Below are positions 50,252 through 60,249 of a stretch of DNA of 64,000 nucleotides, one piece after another. This stretch comes from Rhizobiales bacterium 63-22. Its GTDB lineage: Bacteria; Pseudomonadota; Alphaproteobacteria; Rhizobiales; Rhizobiaceae. Location: contig MKVZ01000006.1 in the NCBI GenBank assembly GCA_001898995.1, positions 240,715-304,714 of the forward strand, written 5' to 3'. Made by a program: the position numbers and the translations under genes. The notes beneath the pieces were generated by a model that was not told where the DNA came from, did no database searches, and saw only the letters and a list, made by a program, of their open reading frames with translations. Positions within the stretch are counted from its first letter, which is position 1. Every line of letters starts with the position of its first letter.

Positions 50252-50308
50252 ACGGTGCGATGTCGCAAGCTGGATATCAAGCCCCTCTAACTGATCCGGG
50301 ACCACACC

Positions 50309-50656
50309 CTAAACACCGCAAACGGTCGAGCGGGTGAGGAAGCGCTTTTCGCGGCCGTTGTCGAGCGAGAACATGCCGCCACGGCCGGGCACCACGTCGA
50401 TGACGAGGTCGGTGTTTTTCCAGGCCTCGTATTGGGATTCGCTGATATAGAAGGGCGTGTCGCCGATCCGGCCCAGAAGCACGTCGCGGTCGCCGACGAT
50501 GAAGTCGCCGCGCGGATAGCACATCGGCGACGAGCCGTCGCAGCAGCCGCCGGACTGGTGGAACAGCACCGGCCCGTGATCGGCGATGATCTCGTCGAGC
50601 AACCGCACGGCCTCGGGCGTGGCGGTGACCTTGTTCAGGGATGCCGGTTCAGGCAT
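50309..50656 (-). CDS. DUF779 protein linked to aldehyde dehydrogenase
   Basis: 115 residues, GAGGAG ribosome site before ATG 50656. FHQSGGCCDGSSPMCYPRGDF is the DUF779 core with three Cys that could bind a metal. GDTPFYISESQYEAWKNTDLVIDVVPGRGGMFSLDNG completes the family pattern. DUF779 genes almost always accompany AldB/ExaC-type aldehyde dehydrogenases or ethanol dehydrogenases; the molecular role is unknown. It is last in the activator-aldehyde dehydrogenase-DUF779 set, 70 bases after the dehydrogenase. Confidence 0.92.
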   Translation of the reverse strand: MPEPASLNKVTATPEAVRLLDEIIADHGPVLFHQSGGCCDGSSPMCYPRGDFIVGDRDVLLGRIGDTPFYISESQYEAWKNTDLVIDVVPGRGGMFSLDNGREKRFLTRSTVCGV

Positions 50657-50726
50657 GGAATTTCTCCTCGCCGATGTGGCGGCGCGGCGAAGGTCGCCGC
50701 GCCGCCGGCGCTTTGGGAGGCGCGCG

Positions 50727-52244
50727 TCAGAAGAAACCGAGCTTCTTCGGGTTGTAGCTGACCAGCATGTTCTTGGTCTGCTGATAATGGTCGAGCATCA
50801 TCTTGTGGTTCTCGCGCCCGATGCCCGACTGCTTGTAGCCGCCGAAGGCCGCATGCGCCGGATAGGCGTGGTAGCAGTTGGTCCAGACGCGGCCCGCCTG
50901 AATGGCGCGGCCGAAGCGATAGGCGCGCGTGCCGTCACGGGTCCACACGCCGGCTCCGAGGCCGTAAAGCGTGTCGTTGGCGATGGAAAGCGCCTCGGCG
51001 TCATCCTTGAAGGTGGTGACGGAGACGACCGGGCCGAAGATTTCCTCCTGGAAAATCCGCATCTTGTTATTGCCCTTGAACACCGTCGGCTGGACGTAGT
51101 AGCCGCCGGCGAGATCGCCCGAAAGCTCGGCCCGCGCGCCGCCAGCCAGCACCTCGGCTCCCTCCTGCTTGCCGATGTCGAGATAGGAGAGGATCTTCTC
51201 CAGCTGCTCGGACGAGGCCTGCGCGCCGATCATGGTGGCGGGATCGAGCGGGTCGCCCTGCACGATGGCCCCGACGCGCCTGAGCGCCTTCTCCATGAAA
51301 CGGTCGTAGATCTTCTCGTGGATGAGCGCGCGGCTGGGGCAGGTGCAGACCTCGCCCTGGTTGAGCGCGAACATCACGAAGCCCTCGATCGCCTTGTCGA
51401 GAAAATCGTCGTCGGCCGAGGCCACGTCCTCGAAGAAGATGTTCGGGCTCTTGCCGCCCAGCTCCAGCGTCACCGGGATGAGGTTCTGCGAGGCGTATTG
51501 CATGATCAGCCGGCCGGTCGTCGTCTCGCCGGTGAAGGCGATCTTGGCGATGCGCGGATTGGAGGCGAGCGGCTTGCCGGCCTCGAGGCCGAAGCCGTTG
51601 ACCACGTTCAGCACGCCGGGCGGCAAGATATCGGCGATGAGGCCGAGCAGGATGTGGATCGAGGCGGGTGTCTGCTCGGCGGGCTTCAGCACCACGCAAT
51701 TGCCTGCCGCGAGCGCCGGGGCGAGCTTCCACACCGCCATCAGGATCGGGAAGTTCCACGGGATGATCTGGCCGACGACGCCGAGCGGCTCGTGGAAATG
51801 ATAGGCGACGGTGTCGTGATCGATCTCGGAAATCCCGCCTTCCTGCGCGCGGATCGCGCCGGCGAAATAGCGGAAATGGTCGATGGCGAGCGGAATGTCG
51901 GCCGCGGTGGTCTCGCGGATCGGCTTGCCATTGTCCCAGGTTTCGGCCAGCGCCAGCGTGGCCAGGTTTTCCTCCATGCGGTCGGCGATGCGGTTGAGCA
52001 TCACCGCGCGCTCGGCGGCGCTGGTCTGGCCCCATTTCTCGCGCGCGGCATGGGCGGCGTCGAGCGCGGCCTCGACGTCCGCCGCCTCGGAGCGCGCGAT
52101 CTTGCACAGCACTTGCCCGTTGACCGGCGAGAGATTGTCGAAAGTCTTGCCGGATTTCGACGGCACATATTTGCCGCCGATGAAATTGTCGTATTGCGGG
52201 GCGTAGGGGCTCTTTGCGGTACGATGGAATTCGACCTTGTTCAT
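50727..52244 (-). CDS. NAD-dependent aldehyde dehydrogenase (AldB/ExaC type)
   Basis: 505 residues from ATG 52244 (GGGAGGAAGAG upstream). [54 protein letters not shown] (general base Glu) and [17 protein letters not shown] (nucleophile Cys) are all present. It is closest to acetaldehyde/chloroacetaldehyde dehydrogenases such as ExaC, AldB and AcoD, which oxidise acetaldehyde and other short aldehydes. The DUF779 neighbour and AcoR-like activator support this. A sigma-70-like promoter (ATGACA-17-GATACT, minus strand, 52318-52290) and an 18-bp palindrome precede it. Confidence 0.94.
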   Translation of the reverse strand: MNKVEFHRTAKSPYAPQYDNFIGGKYVPSKSGKTFDNLSPVNGQVLCKIARSEAADVEAALDAAHAAREKWGQTSAAERAVMLNRIADRMEENLATLALAETWDNGKPIRETTAADIPLAIDHFRYFAGAIRAQEGGISEIDHDTVAYHFHEPLGVVGQIIPWNFPILMAVWKLAPALAAGNCVVLKPAEQTPASIHILLGLIADILPPGVLNVVNGFGLEAGKPLASNPRIAKIAFTGETTTGRLIMQYASQNLIPVTLELGGKSPNIFFEDVASADDDFLDKAIEGFVMFALNQGEVCTCPSRALIHEKIYDRFMEKALRRVGAIVQGDPLDPATMIGAQASSEQLEKILSYLDIGKQEGAEVLAGGARAELSGDLAGGYYVQPTVFKGNNKMRIFQEEIFGPVVSVTTFKDDAEALSIANDTLYGLGAGVWTRDGTRAYRFGRAIQAGRVWTNCYHAYPAHAAFGGYKQSGIGRENHKMMLDHYQQTKNMLVSYNPKKLGFF

Positions 52245-52289
52245 CTCTTCCTCCCAATGAACTCGCCGCTCGTGCGGCTTCCGGTGAGG

Positions 52290-52318
52290 AGTATCGGTTC
52301 TCGCGGCCTTCCTGTCAT
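52290..52318 (-). promoter_or_regulatory. Sigma-70-like promoter for the aldehyde dehydrogenase
   Basis: On the minus strand ATGACA (52318-52313), 17 bases, GATACT (52295-52290), about 45 bases before the start codon. No -24/-12 sigma-54 promoter was seen. Confidence 0.45.
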
Positions 52319-52347
52319 CCGGCTGGAAGCAGACGGCTGGCGCGGTC

Positions 52348-52365
52348 TGTCGCAAGCTTGCGACA
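52348..52365. promoter_or_regulatory. 18-bp perfect palindrome TGTCGCAAGCTTGCGACA (candidate activator site)
   Basis: It lies about 30 bases upstream of the putative -35 box of the aldehyde dehydrogenase and 17 bases downstream of the regulator stop. The C-terminal Fis-type HTH of the adjacent AcoR-like protein would bind such a dyad as a dimer. Confidence 0.6.
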
Positions 52366-52381
52366 CTGCGAGCGAAAACTT

Positions 52382-53350
52382 TCAATGCGTATGGCGCAGG
52401 CCGTATTTGCTCAGCTTGCGATGCAGCGTTGCGCGCGACATGCGCAGCGCTCGCGCGGCGGCTGTGACGTTGCCGTCGGAGCGGATAAGGGCGCGTTCCA
52501 GAATGGCGCGCTCGGCCTCGCGCAGATCGGTGGCGAAACTCGTCTCCGCGCCCAGCACGTCGGCAGCCAGCAAGGGCCTTGCGAGACGCTCCGGCGTGAG
52601 CTTGAAGGCCGTCCGTGCCGAGCGGGTCGCGCCGACGATCAGGTCCTCGCGGTCGACCGCGAACAGGGCGTTGAGCGCTTTCTCGCCCGCTGGTGCCACG
52701 ACGATGCGGGCGTCGGGAAAGGCGCGGCGGAAATTCTCGGCCTCGATCCGCCGCGCGGCGTCGGCCACCGCCACGGCGATGAGATTGACGAAGCCCTCAG
52801 TCAGGTCCGCCCGGCCGGACGACACGTCCAGCGCGGCTGCGAGATTGCCTTCGTGATCGTAGACGGGGGCGGCGGTGCAGGAAAGCGGCGTGTTGCGGGT
52901 GTGGAAATGCTGGTCGCGATGAATGGTCAGGGTGCGCTGCTCGACGAGGCAGGTGCCGATGCCGTTGGTGCCCTCGCTTTCCTCGCTCCAGACAGCGCCG
53001 GTCCACAGGCCCCATTCCTGAAAGGTCTCGTCGTCGGCCGTAGCACCCCTGCGCGCCACGGGGATCCCGTCTCGATCCGCCAGAAGCACGCAACAGCCGG
53101 CGCCGCCAACGGCCTGGTAGAGCCGGTCGAGGCTGGTTTCGGCCGCGCGCAGCAGCGGCTCGATGCGCAGGCGGGCGACGGCCAGTTCGGAATCGGACAA
53201 TCTCTGCGGCAGGCTGCGCTCGGCCGGGTCGAGGTGATGCAGCGCCGCCGAGCGTCGCCATGAAGCGACGACCGCCGATCTGGCCGCGCCATCGGATTCG
53301 ATCGCCGCCTGAACCTTATCGGCGTGCCGCCCGACTATGCCTGCATTCAT
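52382..53350 (-). CDS. AcoR-like GAF-Fis activator lacking the AAA+ domain
   Basis: 322 residues from ATG 53350 (GGGAGG upstream). The N-terminal half is the GAF-type sensor of AcoR/acetoin regulators: [58 protein letters not shown], and [31 protein letters not shown]. The C-terminus is a Fis-type HTH ([36 protein letters not shown]). The central sigma-54 ATPase domain present in AcoR (about 600 residues) is missing, so it should act on sigma-70 promoters. Located directly upstream of the aldehyde dehydrogenase. Confidence 0.9.
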   Translation of the reverse strand: MNAGIVGRHADKVQAAIESDGAARSAVVASWRRSAALHHLDPAERSLPQRLSDSELAVARLRIEPLLRAAETSLDRLYQAVGGAGCCVLLADRDGIPVARRGATADDETFQEWGLWTGAVWSEESEGTNGIGTCLVEQRTLTIHRDQHFHTRNTPLSCTAAPVYDHEGNLAAALDVSSGRADLTEGFVNLIAVAVADAARRIEAENFRRAFPDARIVVAPAGEKALNALFAVDREDLIVGATRSARTAFKLTPERLARPLLAADVLGAETSFATDLREAERAILERALIRSDGNVTAAARALRMSRATLHRKLSKYGLRHTH

Positions 53351-53602
53351 GCGCGCCTCCCAAGCTGGCTCCCCCTCGCTCAGTCCACATCGCTTTCGCC
53401 GCATCCGCATGTCGAATATCGGCTGCACATAAATATAACGCGTGCGACGGAGAGTGTATAGCCTGCGGGCATGGCGCAGGAATCAGATATGTTTCGGTGG
53501 AGCGGGGATGCCGCGCGTATTCGATTCGCCTCCGCAGACCGCGTTGGAGCACCCGGTCTGTTCGTGCGCTGAAGATTACCGGGATGAGCTTCATAAAAAG
53601 CA

Positions 53603-55225
53603 TTAGTTCTGTAACGGTGCACCATTAGCGCGGGTGCCGCATAGATGCACGGCGATGCCGAGCCGGTCGGCGAGGCTCGCCCTTGCGAGCATGGCCGCAT
53701 CGGCGGCGTCGGCGTCATGCGCATAGACCACCTGAATGTGGTTGGCCTTGTGGCGGGCCATCATCTGGTCGCGCGAGACGCCGTAGAGCACGCCGTGCAT
53801 CATCGGCCATTCGCGGTTGGTGAGGTTCCAGCGCCGGTCGGTCTCCTCCTGCGGCAGGCTGACGGCCTTGCCGCGGCCGATATCCATGTGCAGTTCGCCG
53901 CCGGTCACATAGATGCGCGACCAGACCAGTTCGCCCGGCCGGGCGACGCCGCGCAGCGTGCCGCCGCCCTTGGCGAAGAACATCGGCGGCTGGCGCACCG
54001 AATCCGAGCCGCGATAGCCGTTTTCGTGATGGGCGGGCGGCGCCGCCCCGGAAATCTCGAACACCCAGACATAGTCGTCGGTCGAGCCGCTGCGGTCGAT
54101 ATCGCCCCAGCGCAGGTCGTGCAGCGTGGTTTCTACCGGCTGGCCGAGCGCGCGGTGCAGCCGGTTGATCAGAAGCGCGTCGAGGCCGGCGCATTCGTCC
54201 ACCTCGTTGAAATGCACCACCGCCCGGCCGGGGCGGATCATTTTGCCGTCCGTGCCGCGCACCGGCGGCCGGTCCTCGTTGTTGAGCAGGCCCTCCACCA
54301 GATCGGAGGCCGGCAGCAGGTCCTTCAGGCCCTGCTGGTACTGGATGCCGATGGTCTCGCAGCCGAAGCGCTCGGCCATGCGCACGGCGGCGATATAGGT
54401 GCGGCACTGGTCCAGCACCTGCCCCTCGGTCAGTTCCTGCGCCTCGTCGGTGCCCAGATGGAAGGTCATGCCGGCGTCGAGCAGCCAGTCATAGACCTCC
54501 CGCGCTTCCTCCGGCGGCACCTGCATGGCGGCGTGGTAGAGCGCCGCCTGCGACAGGCGCTCCTTGAACACGCCGAGCGGGAACAGAAGCTCGTCGGGGA
54601 CGATGGCATTGTACATGCCCATGCAGCCCTCGTCGAAAATGCCCATGATGGAGCGGTTGCGCCGCAGATCGTCGGCGATCGCCGCCGCCGCCCCGGCCAG
54701 CGGCGCGGGCACGCCGGCGGCATCGAAGGGCGCGACATGGCTGGCGTCGTGCGAGGCGATGCGCCCGGTCTTCAGCCATTCGTCCAGCTTTTCCAGAAAC
54801 CACGGATCGGTGAAATCCTCGCTCCACAGCGAGGAATAATCGACGCCGGCCTTGGTGAGCGAGCCGTTGAGATTGAGCAGCCCCACCAGCCCCGGATAGG
54901 TGCCGGACCAGTTGGCGACGGTGAGGATCGGCCCGCGATGGCCGAGGAGCCCGGCAAGCACGTTCTGCGAATATTGCCACACCGCCTCGGCGACGATCAG
55001 CGGCGCATCGGGATCGATGGTCGAAAAAACCTCCATCCCCTGCTTCTGCGTCGCGATGAAGCCGTGGCCCGTCACCGGATCGACCGGATGGCCGCGCACG
55101 ACGCGGCGGCCGAGCTTGCCGACGGCGGCGGACAGGCGGGCTTCCATGTCCGCCTGCTCCGGCCAGCATTGATTGTTGGCGCTTTCGCGCAGATCGCCGC
55201 TGGCGACCAGTATCACGTCCTGCAT
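53603..55225 (-). CDS. L-fucose/L-arabinose isomerase-family protein
   Basis: 540 residues, ATG 55225 with GGGAGGA. Isomerase-family landmarks: [38 protein letters not shown] near residue 85, [38 protein letters not shown] with the acidic metal ligands, [19 protein letters not shown], and C-terminal [15 protein letters not shown] with the ligand His. The family interconverts aldoses and ketoses with Mn2+. The protein is shorter than FucI (about 590) and the substrate is uncertain. It is the last gene of the ABC transporter operon, so it likely acts on the imported sugar. Confidence 0.87.
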   Translation of the reverse strand: MQDVILVASGDLRESANNQCWPEQADMEARLSAAVGKLGRRVVRGHPVDPVTGHGFIATQKQGMEVFSTIDPDAPLIVAEAVWQYSQNVLAGLLGHRGPILTVANWSGTYPGLVGLLNLNGSLTKAGVDYSSLWSEDFTDPWFLEKLDEWLKTGRIASHDASHVAPFDAAGVPAPLAGAAAAIADDLRRNRSIMGIFDEGCMGMYNAIVPDELLFPLGVFKERLSQAALYHAAMQVPPEEAREVYDWLLDAGMTFHLGTDEAQELTEGQVLDQCRTYIAAVRMAERFGCETIGIQYQQGLKDLLPASDLVEGLLNNEDRPPVRGTDGKMIRPGRAVVHFNEVDECAGLDALLINRLHRALGQPVETTLHDLRWGDIDRSGSTDDYVWVFEISGAAPPAHHENGYRGSDSVRQPPMFFAKGGGTLRGVARPGELVWSRIYVTGGELHMDIGRGKAVSLPQEETDRRWNLTNREWPMMHGVLYGVSRDQMMARHKANHIQVVYAHDADAADAAMLARASLADRLGIAVHLCGTRANGAPLQN

Positions 55226-55310
55226 GAAATCCTCCCGATATTCCAGATGCCCGTGCGGTCACTTCCGCTTCGGCCGTCGACGCGGCCCGTTTCAGGCGCG
55301 CAAATTCCGT

Positions 55311-56369
55311 TCAGGCGCTGATGCGCCGGCCCTTTTCCGGCTCGAACACATGGCTCGTCGCCGGATCCACGGCGATCGGCAGCACGTCGCCGGGACTGAC
55401 CGTCAGGCGCTCGCGGAACAGGCAGGTGACGGGCGCCGAACCGAGCCGGCCCATCACCATCATTTCCGAACCGGTAGGCTCGACGATATCCACCGTAACC
55501 GGCACGCCGCCTTCGGCGATGCGCATGTGTTCCGGCCGCACGCCATAGACTGCCTTGCCGGACAGCGCCGCATAGTCGCCGCGCGGCAGCGGCAGGCGGA
55601 AGCCGCCCTCGACCGCGAAGCCGCCCTCATCGATGCGCCCTTCGATGAAATTCATCGACGGCGAGCCGATGAAGCCGGCCACGAACATGTTGGCCGGGTT
55701 GTCGTAGAGATCGAGCGGCGCGCCGATCTGCTCCACATAGCCATCGCGCATGACGACGATTTTGTCGGCCATGGTCATGGCCTCGATCTGGTCGTGGGTG
55801 ACGTAGATGGTGGTCGTCCTGAGCCGCTGGTGCAGCCCCTTGATCTCGCCGCGCATCGCCACGCGCAGCTTGGCGTCGAGATTGGACAGGGGCTCGTCGA
55901 ACAGGAAGACCTGCGGATCGCGCACGATGGCGCGGCCCATGGCGACGCGCTGGCGCTGGCCGCCGGAAAGCTGGCGCGGATAGCGGTCGAGCAGCTTGTT
56001 GAGGCCGAGGATATCGGCCGCGCGCGCCACCCGGCTCTCGCGTTCCTGCTTCGGCGCGTTCTTCAGCATCAGCGCGAAGCCCATATTGTCGGCCACCGTC
56101 ATGTGCGGATAGAGCGCGTAGTTCTGGAACACCATGGCGATGTCGCGTTCCTTGGCGCGCAGGTCGTTGACCACGCGCGGCCCGATGGCAATCTCGCCGC
56201 CGCTGATTTCCTCAAGCCCCGCGATCATGCGCAGCAGCGTGGACTTGCCGCAGCCCGACGGCCCCACCAGCACGACGAATTCGCCGTCCTCGATATCCAC
56301 CGACACGCCGTGCAGCACGCCGATCTGACCGTATTTCTTGACTGCATTCCTGATGGAAACGGATGCCAT
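55311..56369 (-). CDS. CUT1-type sugar ABC transporter ATP-binding protein (UgpC/MalK-like)
   Basis: 352 residues. Walker [11 protein letters not shown]-loop [13 protein letters not shown], signature [19 protein letters not shown], Walker [17 protein letters not shown], switch [20 protein letters not shown], then the C-terminal TOBE/OB regulatory domain ([10 protein letters not shown]) of the MalK group. It serves the two permeases and binding protein upstream in the same operon. Confidence 0.94.
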   Translation of the reverse strand: MASVSIRNAVKKYGQIGVLHGVSVDIEDGEFVVLVGPSGCGKSTLLRMIAGLEEISGGEIAIGPRVVNDLRAKERDIAMVFQNYALYPHMTVADNMGFALMLKNAPKQERESRVARAADILGLNKLLDRYPRQLSGGQRQRVAMGRAIVRDPQVFLFDEPLSNLDAKLRVAMRGEIKGLHQRLRTTTIYVTHDQIEAMTMADKIVVMRDGYVEQIGAPLDLYDNPANMFVAGFIGSPSMNFIEGRIDEGGFAVEGGFRLPLPRGDYAALSGKAVYGVRPEHMRIAEGGVPVTVDIVEPTGSEMMVMGRLGSAPVTCLFRERLTVSPGDVLPIAVDPATSHVFEPEKGRRISA

Positions 56370-56390
56370 TCTGTACCTCGATCTGTAATA

Positions 56391-57212
56391 TCAGCCGCCC
56401 TTTACCGCGCCGGCGGTCAGCCCCGCCACGATCTGGCGTTGCGCGAAAACGGTCAGCAGGAGCACCGGCAGTGTCACCACCAGCGCGGCGGCGGCGAGGG
56501 GTCCCCAGCTCACCTGTTCAAAGGAGAGCATGTTGTAAACCGCCACCGGCAGGGTACGCGTTTCGCGGCTTGCCAGCACGATGCCGAAGACGAAATTGTT
56601 CCAGGAGAAGATCACCGCCAGGATGAGCGACACCACGATGCCCGGCTTTGCGATGGGCATCGCCACCTTGACAAAAACCTGCCATGAGGATGCGCCGTCG
56701 ATCATCGCCGCTTCCTCCAGCTCCATCGGCGTCGTCTCGAAATAGCCGATCATGATCCAGATGACGATCGGCACGGTGACGACCAGATGGATGATGATCT
56801 GCGGCCACAGCGTGCCGAGCAGGCCGAGCGTCTGGAACAGGAGGAACAGCGGGATCAGATAGGAAAGCCCCGGTGTCATGCGGGCGATCATGATGACGAT
56901 GGCCGATTTGTGCGCCTTGAGCCGGGCGATGCCGTAGCCGGCCGGCACGCCCACCAGCAGCGCCAGCAGCGTCGCCATGCCTGTCACCTGCAGGCTGTTC
57001 CAGAAATAGAGCAGGAAATCGTTCTCCGCGAAGATTTGCGTATAGTTCGACCAGGCGAAGCGCTCGGGGATCAGGATCGGCGGATAGGCGCCGTTGTCGA
57101 TCTCGTATTTGAGCGACAGCGACAGCATCCAGACAAAGAAGAAGATCGCCGGCGAGACAATGATGAACACCAAAATCGCCATGCCAAGCTTGGATAAGAG
57201 GGATTTGCCCAT
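56391..57212 (-). CDS. CUT1-type sugar ABC permease (MalG-like)
   Basis: 273 residues, six hydrophobic helices. FFVWMLSLSLKYEIDNGAYPPILIP at the N-terminus and the EAA loop (FETTPMELEEAAMIDGASSWQVFVKVAMPIAKPG) near residue 180 are typical of the MalG group. It begins nine bases after the partner permease. Confidence 0.93.
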   Translation of the reverse strand: MGKSLLSKLGMAILVFIIVSPAIFFFVWMLSLSLKYEIDNGAYPPILIPERFAWSNYTQIFAENDFLLYFWNSLQVTGMATLLALLVGVPAGYGIARLKAHKSAIVIMIARMTPGLSYLIPLFLLFQTLGLLGTLWPQIIIHLVVTVPIVIWIMIGYFETTPMELEEAAMIDGASSWQVFVKVAMPIAKPGIVVSLILAVIFSWNNFVFGIVLASRETRTLPVAVYNMLSFEQVSWGPLAAAALVVTLPVLLLTVFAQRQIVAGLTAGAVKGG

Positions 57213-57221
57213 GGCCGGACC

Positions 57222-58148
57222 TCAGCTGTTCCATTGAGTGCGCTGGCGCAGGGCGAGCAGCACCAGCGACATGGCGATGATGACAATGAAGAACACCACG
57301 GCGATGGCCGAGCCGTAGCCGATGTCGTAATAGGAAAACGCCACGTTGTAGAGGTAGAGATTGATGGTTTCCGACGCGGTGCCGGGCCCGCCCTGGGTCA
57401 TGGCGTAAATGATGTCGAAGCTTTTCAGAGCGTCGATCGAGCGGATGATGACCGCCAGCATCACAAAGGGCAGGATCATCGGCAGCGTGATGTAGCGGAA
57501 CTTCTGCCAACCGTTGGCGCCGTCGATTTCCGCGCTTTCGAATGGATCGCGCGGCATGGAAGCAAGGCCCCCCAGCACGATCAGCATGACCAGCGGCGTC
57601 CATTGCCATGTTTCCACCGCGACCAGCGAGGGAATGACGGTGTTCTGGCTGAATATCCATTCCTGCGGGCCAATGCCGACCAGGGAGAGAAGATAATTCA
57701 GCACGCCGAGCTGTGGATGATACATCATCGTCCATACCAGTGCGACCGCGACGGGCGTCGCCATCATCGGCATGACGAAGATGCCGCGAAGAAGGCCACG
57801 CATCGGCAGCTTGGTGTCGAAGATCAGCGCGGCGATGGTGCCGAATATTATCGGCGCTGCCACGGACAGCACCGTATAGGTAACCGTATGTCCCATGGAC
57901 TGCCAGAAACGGATATCCGTGGCAAGGCGGACATAGTTGTCGAGGCCGACAAAGCTCTGGCTGCCACCAAGCTGCCAATGGCTGGCGCTCATCCAGAGAG
58001 TGAACACCCAGGGAAACACGATCACCGTCCCGACAGTGACCAGGGCGGGGATGACGAAAGGCCAGTAGCTCGGCCTCAGACGGCTTTTGCCCGTCTTGCG
58101 TGTTCTGGCCGAACCCTCCGGAGTGTGTATCGGGACGGCGTTGGTCAT
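57222..58148 (-). CDS. CUT1-type sugar ABC permease (MalF-like)
   Basis: 308 residues. RPSYWPFVIPALVTVGTVIVFPWVFTLWMS at the N-terminus and EAA loop LASMPRDPFESAEIDGANGWQKFRYITLPMILP near residue 215 define the MalF/UgpA group. Its ATG overlaps the binding-protein stop (58145-58148), so translation is coupled. Confidence 0.93.
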   Translation of the reverse strand: MTNAVPIHTPEGSARTRKTGKSRLRPSYWPFVIPALVTVGTVIVFPWVFTLWMSASHWQLGGSQSFVGLDNYVRLATDIRFWQSMGHTVTYTVLSVAAPIIFGTIAALIFDTKLPMRGLLRGIFVMPMMATPVAVALVWTMMYHPQLGVLNYLLSLVGIGPQEWIFSQNTVIPSLVAVETWQWTPLVMLIVLGGLASMPRDPFESAEIDGANGWQKFRYITLPMILPFVMLAVIIRSIDALKSFDIIYAMTQGGPGTASETINLYLYNVAFSYYDIGYGSAIAVVFFIVIIAMSLVLLALRQRTQWNS

Positions 58149-59479
58149 TTACCCTCGCTTCGCGCAAGGATGGGACGGAACTCCTCCGTCGCACGCTTCA
58201 TTTCCGTTGCGGGATCGGCGCCGCCGACGAGATTCGTCAGGGCAACGCCCATGATGTCGCGGAACTCGGTCACCGGCACGATGACCGGCAGGCAGAGCTT
58301 GCTGATCGGCGCGGATTTCGACAACGCGTCGACCCAGCCTTCCGGCATGGTCACGCCCTTGCGTACTGCCTCGTCGTCGATGATCGACTTGCGGAACGGC
58401 ACGCCGGAGCCGGTCTGCAGCAGACGCGCGCCCATTTCCTTGGAAATGGCCCACTGGCAATAGAGATAGGCCGCTTCCTTCTTGTCCGAGGCGGCGGTGA
58501 CGCCGATGCCGTCGCCGGTGGTGGGCGCGGCCTGCGCTGCCGGCCCGGCCGGCATGACGCCGTAGCCGACCTTGCCGACCACACGCGACTTGTTGGGGTC
58601 TTCCAGCGGCGGGGCGAAGCCGATACCGTCGAGCCACATACCGACCTTGCCCTGCAGGAAGCTCGACTGGCATTCGGCCCAGTTGAAGCCGACGACGCCG
58701 GGAGGCGCGGACTTGGTCATCAGGCGCTGATAGAGCTTCGCCGCCTCGATGGCTTCGGGCGTGTCGGTAAGCAGATTGCCGTTCACATCGACCGAATCCT
58801 TGCCATAACCCAGCATGAAGCTGGTCCACACCGGCACATTCGCATTCTTCATGCCGCGCGCGACGAAGCCGTAGGTGTTTTTCGACGGATCGGTCAGAGC
58901 CTCCGCGGCCTTGACCATTTCGTCGAACGTGGTGGGATATTCGATGCCCTTGGCGGCGAAGAGATTCTTGTTCCAATAGACGATCCAGTAGTCGACCGAA
59001 AAGGGCAGCGCGCCGAAATGGCCATGGCCGTCCTTGGCAAAGGCAAGGCCGGCGCTGGCGAAATCGCTCTCCGTGAGCGAAGGGTCCGTCAAGGCCGGAT
59101 TCTTCAGGAAGCCCGACAGATCGGCGAGCCAGCCGCCCTTTTCGAACTGGCGCTTCTGGACGTGATAGCTGATGTGGATGACGTCGAAGCTCGGCCTACC
59201 GGATGTCAGCTCGATCACGGCCTTCTGGCGCTGCTGCTGTTCCGGCATCTGCTCGGAATGCACCTTGATGCCGGTCAGTGCCTCGAATTCCTTCTGATAT
59301 TTCTGGAGGATTTCGCCGCGCGGGCTCTTGATCAGGTTCACTTCCAGCGTGGTGCCGGCATATTTCTTCCAGTCCACCGACGAGGCGGCGAAGGACGGGC
59401 TTATGCCGGTCATGCCGGTGGCGGCAATTGCCGCCGACCCCGCCATGAACTGGCGGCGCGTAGGACGAAGCGGGTTCAT
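58145..59479 (-). CDS. Sugar ABC transporter periplasmic binding protein
   Basis: 444 residues from ATG 59479, preceded by GGGAGGAG; the frame upstream is not coding. The N-terminus LRPTRRQFMAGSAAIAATGM is a Tat-type signal. The mature protein is a family 1 solute-binding protein: VDWKKYAGTTLEVNLIKSPRGEILQKYQKEFEALTGIKV and GRPSFDVIHISYHVQK. Ligand probably a mono- or oligosaccharide or sugar acid. It is the first and usually most expressed gene of the transporter operon. Confidence 0.92.
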   Translation of the reverse strand: MNPLRPTRRQFMAGSAAIAATGMTGISPSFAASSVDWKKYAGTTLEVNLIKSPRGEILQKYQKEFEALTGIKVHSEQMPEQQQRQKAVIELTSGRPSFDVIHISYHVQKRQFEKGGWLADLSGFLKNPALTDPSLTESDFASAGLAFAKDGHGHFGALPFSVDYWIVYWNKNLFAAKGIEYPTTFDEMVKAAEALTDPSKNTYGFVARGMKNANVPVWTSFMLGYGKDSVDVNGNLLTDTPEAIEAAKLYQRLMTKSAPPGVVGFNWAECQSSFLQGKVGMWLDGIGFAPPLEDPNKSRVVGKVGYGVMPAGPAAQAAPTTGDGIGVTAASDKKEAAYLYCQWAISKEMGARLLQTGSGVPFRKSIIDDEAVRKGVTMPEGWVDALSKSAPISKLCLPVIVPVTEFRDIMGVALTNLVGGADPATEMKRATEEFRPILARSEGK

Positions 59480-59543
59480 CTTGTTTTCTCCTCCCTTGAT
59501 ACCCCCAACCTGCATGACGGCTCCTCCCGCCGTGCAGGCATTC

Positions 59544-60203
59544 TCAGATCTGCAATGCAAGCTTCCTTGCGTTCTCGATATGCGTCGTGATCGCATCCAT
59601 GGCCGTCTGGGGATCGCGTGTCTCGATCGCCGCCAGCACCGCCAGATGCTCCTGCATGACGGGAATGACGCGCCCGGTGATGCGGAACCGCTCTTGATTG
59701 ATGAGACGCATCTTGATCGTGTTGGTCTGATAGGCCCGCCAGATGATGGCATTGTCGAGCGAGCTCACGATGGTGTCGTGCAGGTTCCAGTCGATGGCCT
59801 GAGCTTGCGCCTCCAGTTCCGGCGTCTCCCCGTCTTCCATCGCGCGGCGCAGCGTCTCCTCATGCTCCCGGCGCAATGCCCGCAGTTCCTCGTCCGAGGC
59901 GGTCCTGCAGAAGAGCGCTACCGATTCCCGCTCGATGAACAGACGGAACTGGAAGGCTTCGCGGATCAGATTGAGATCGATATGCGCGATCTGGAGGCCA
60001 CGCTGCGGCACCGTCTTTATCAGACCCTCGGCTTCCAGACGCGGGATGAGTTCGCGGATTGCGCCAAGCGGCATGCCGGTCATGGCGACCAATTGCCTCT
60101 GGGAGACGAACTGGCCCGGATGAAAGTCACGCGCCAGCAAATGCTCGGTGAAGCTTTGATAGGCTTTGTCCCGTAGTTTAACCCGTTCCCCCGTATCGTC
60201 CAC
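59544..60203 (-). CDS. GntR/FCD-family transcriptional regulator
   Basis: 219 residues. The N-terminal winged HTH (LRDKAYQSFTEHLLARDFHPGQFVSQRQLVAMTGMPLGAIRELIPRLEAEGLIKTVPQRGLQIA) is followed by a helical FCD ligand domain with IDWNLHDTIVSSLDN and a distal His pair (QEHLAVLAAI, ITTHIENA) that normally bind a metal. It lies between the lyase and transporter genes on the same strand and probably represses the whole catabolon; palindromes before the lyase and kinase genes are likely targets. Confidence 0.9.
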   Translation of the reverse strand: MDDTGERVKLRDKAYQSFTEHLLARDFHPGQFVSQRQLVAMTGMPLGAIRELIPRLEAEGLIKTVPQRGLQIAHIDLNLIREAFQFRLFIERESVALFCRTASDEELRALRREHEETLRRAMEDGETPELEAQAQAIDWNLHDTIVSSLDNAIIWRAYQTNTIKMRLINQERFRITGRVIPVMQEHLAVLAAIETRDPQTAMDAITTHIENARKLALQI

Positions 60204-60249
60204 CCGTCCGCCTCCTCCTTTTCTGTCTCGAATTCACGAGACACGTTCT

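Noticed and set aside
50586..52856. 756-residue open frame antisense to the aldehyde dehydrogenase and DUF779 genes
   Set aside because: Shadow of high-GC genes; the minus-strand genes have all catalytic residues and good ribosome sites.
53645..55321. 558-residue open frame antisense to the isomerase gene
   Set aside because: No recognisable motif; the isomerase frame carries family signatures throughout.
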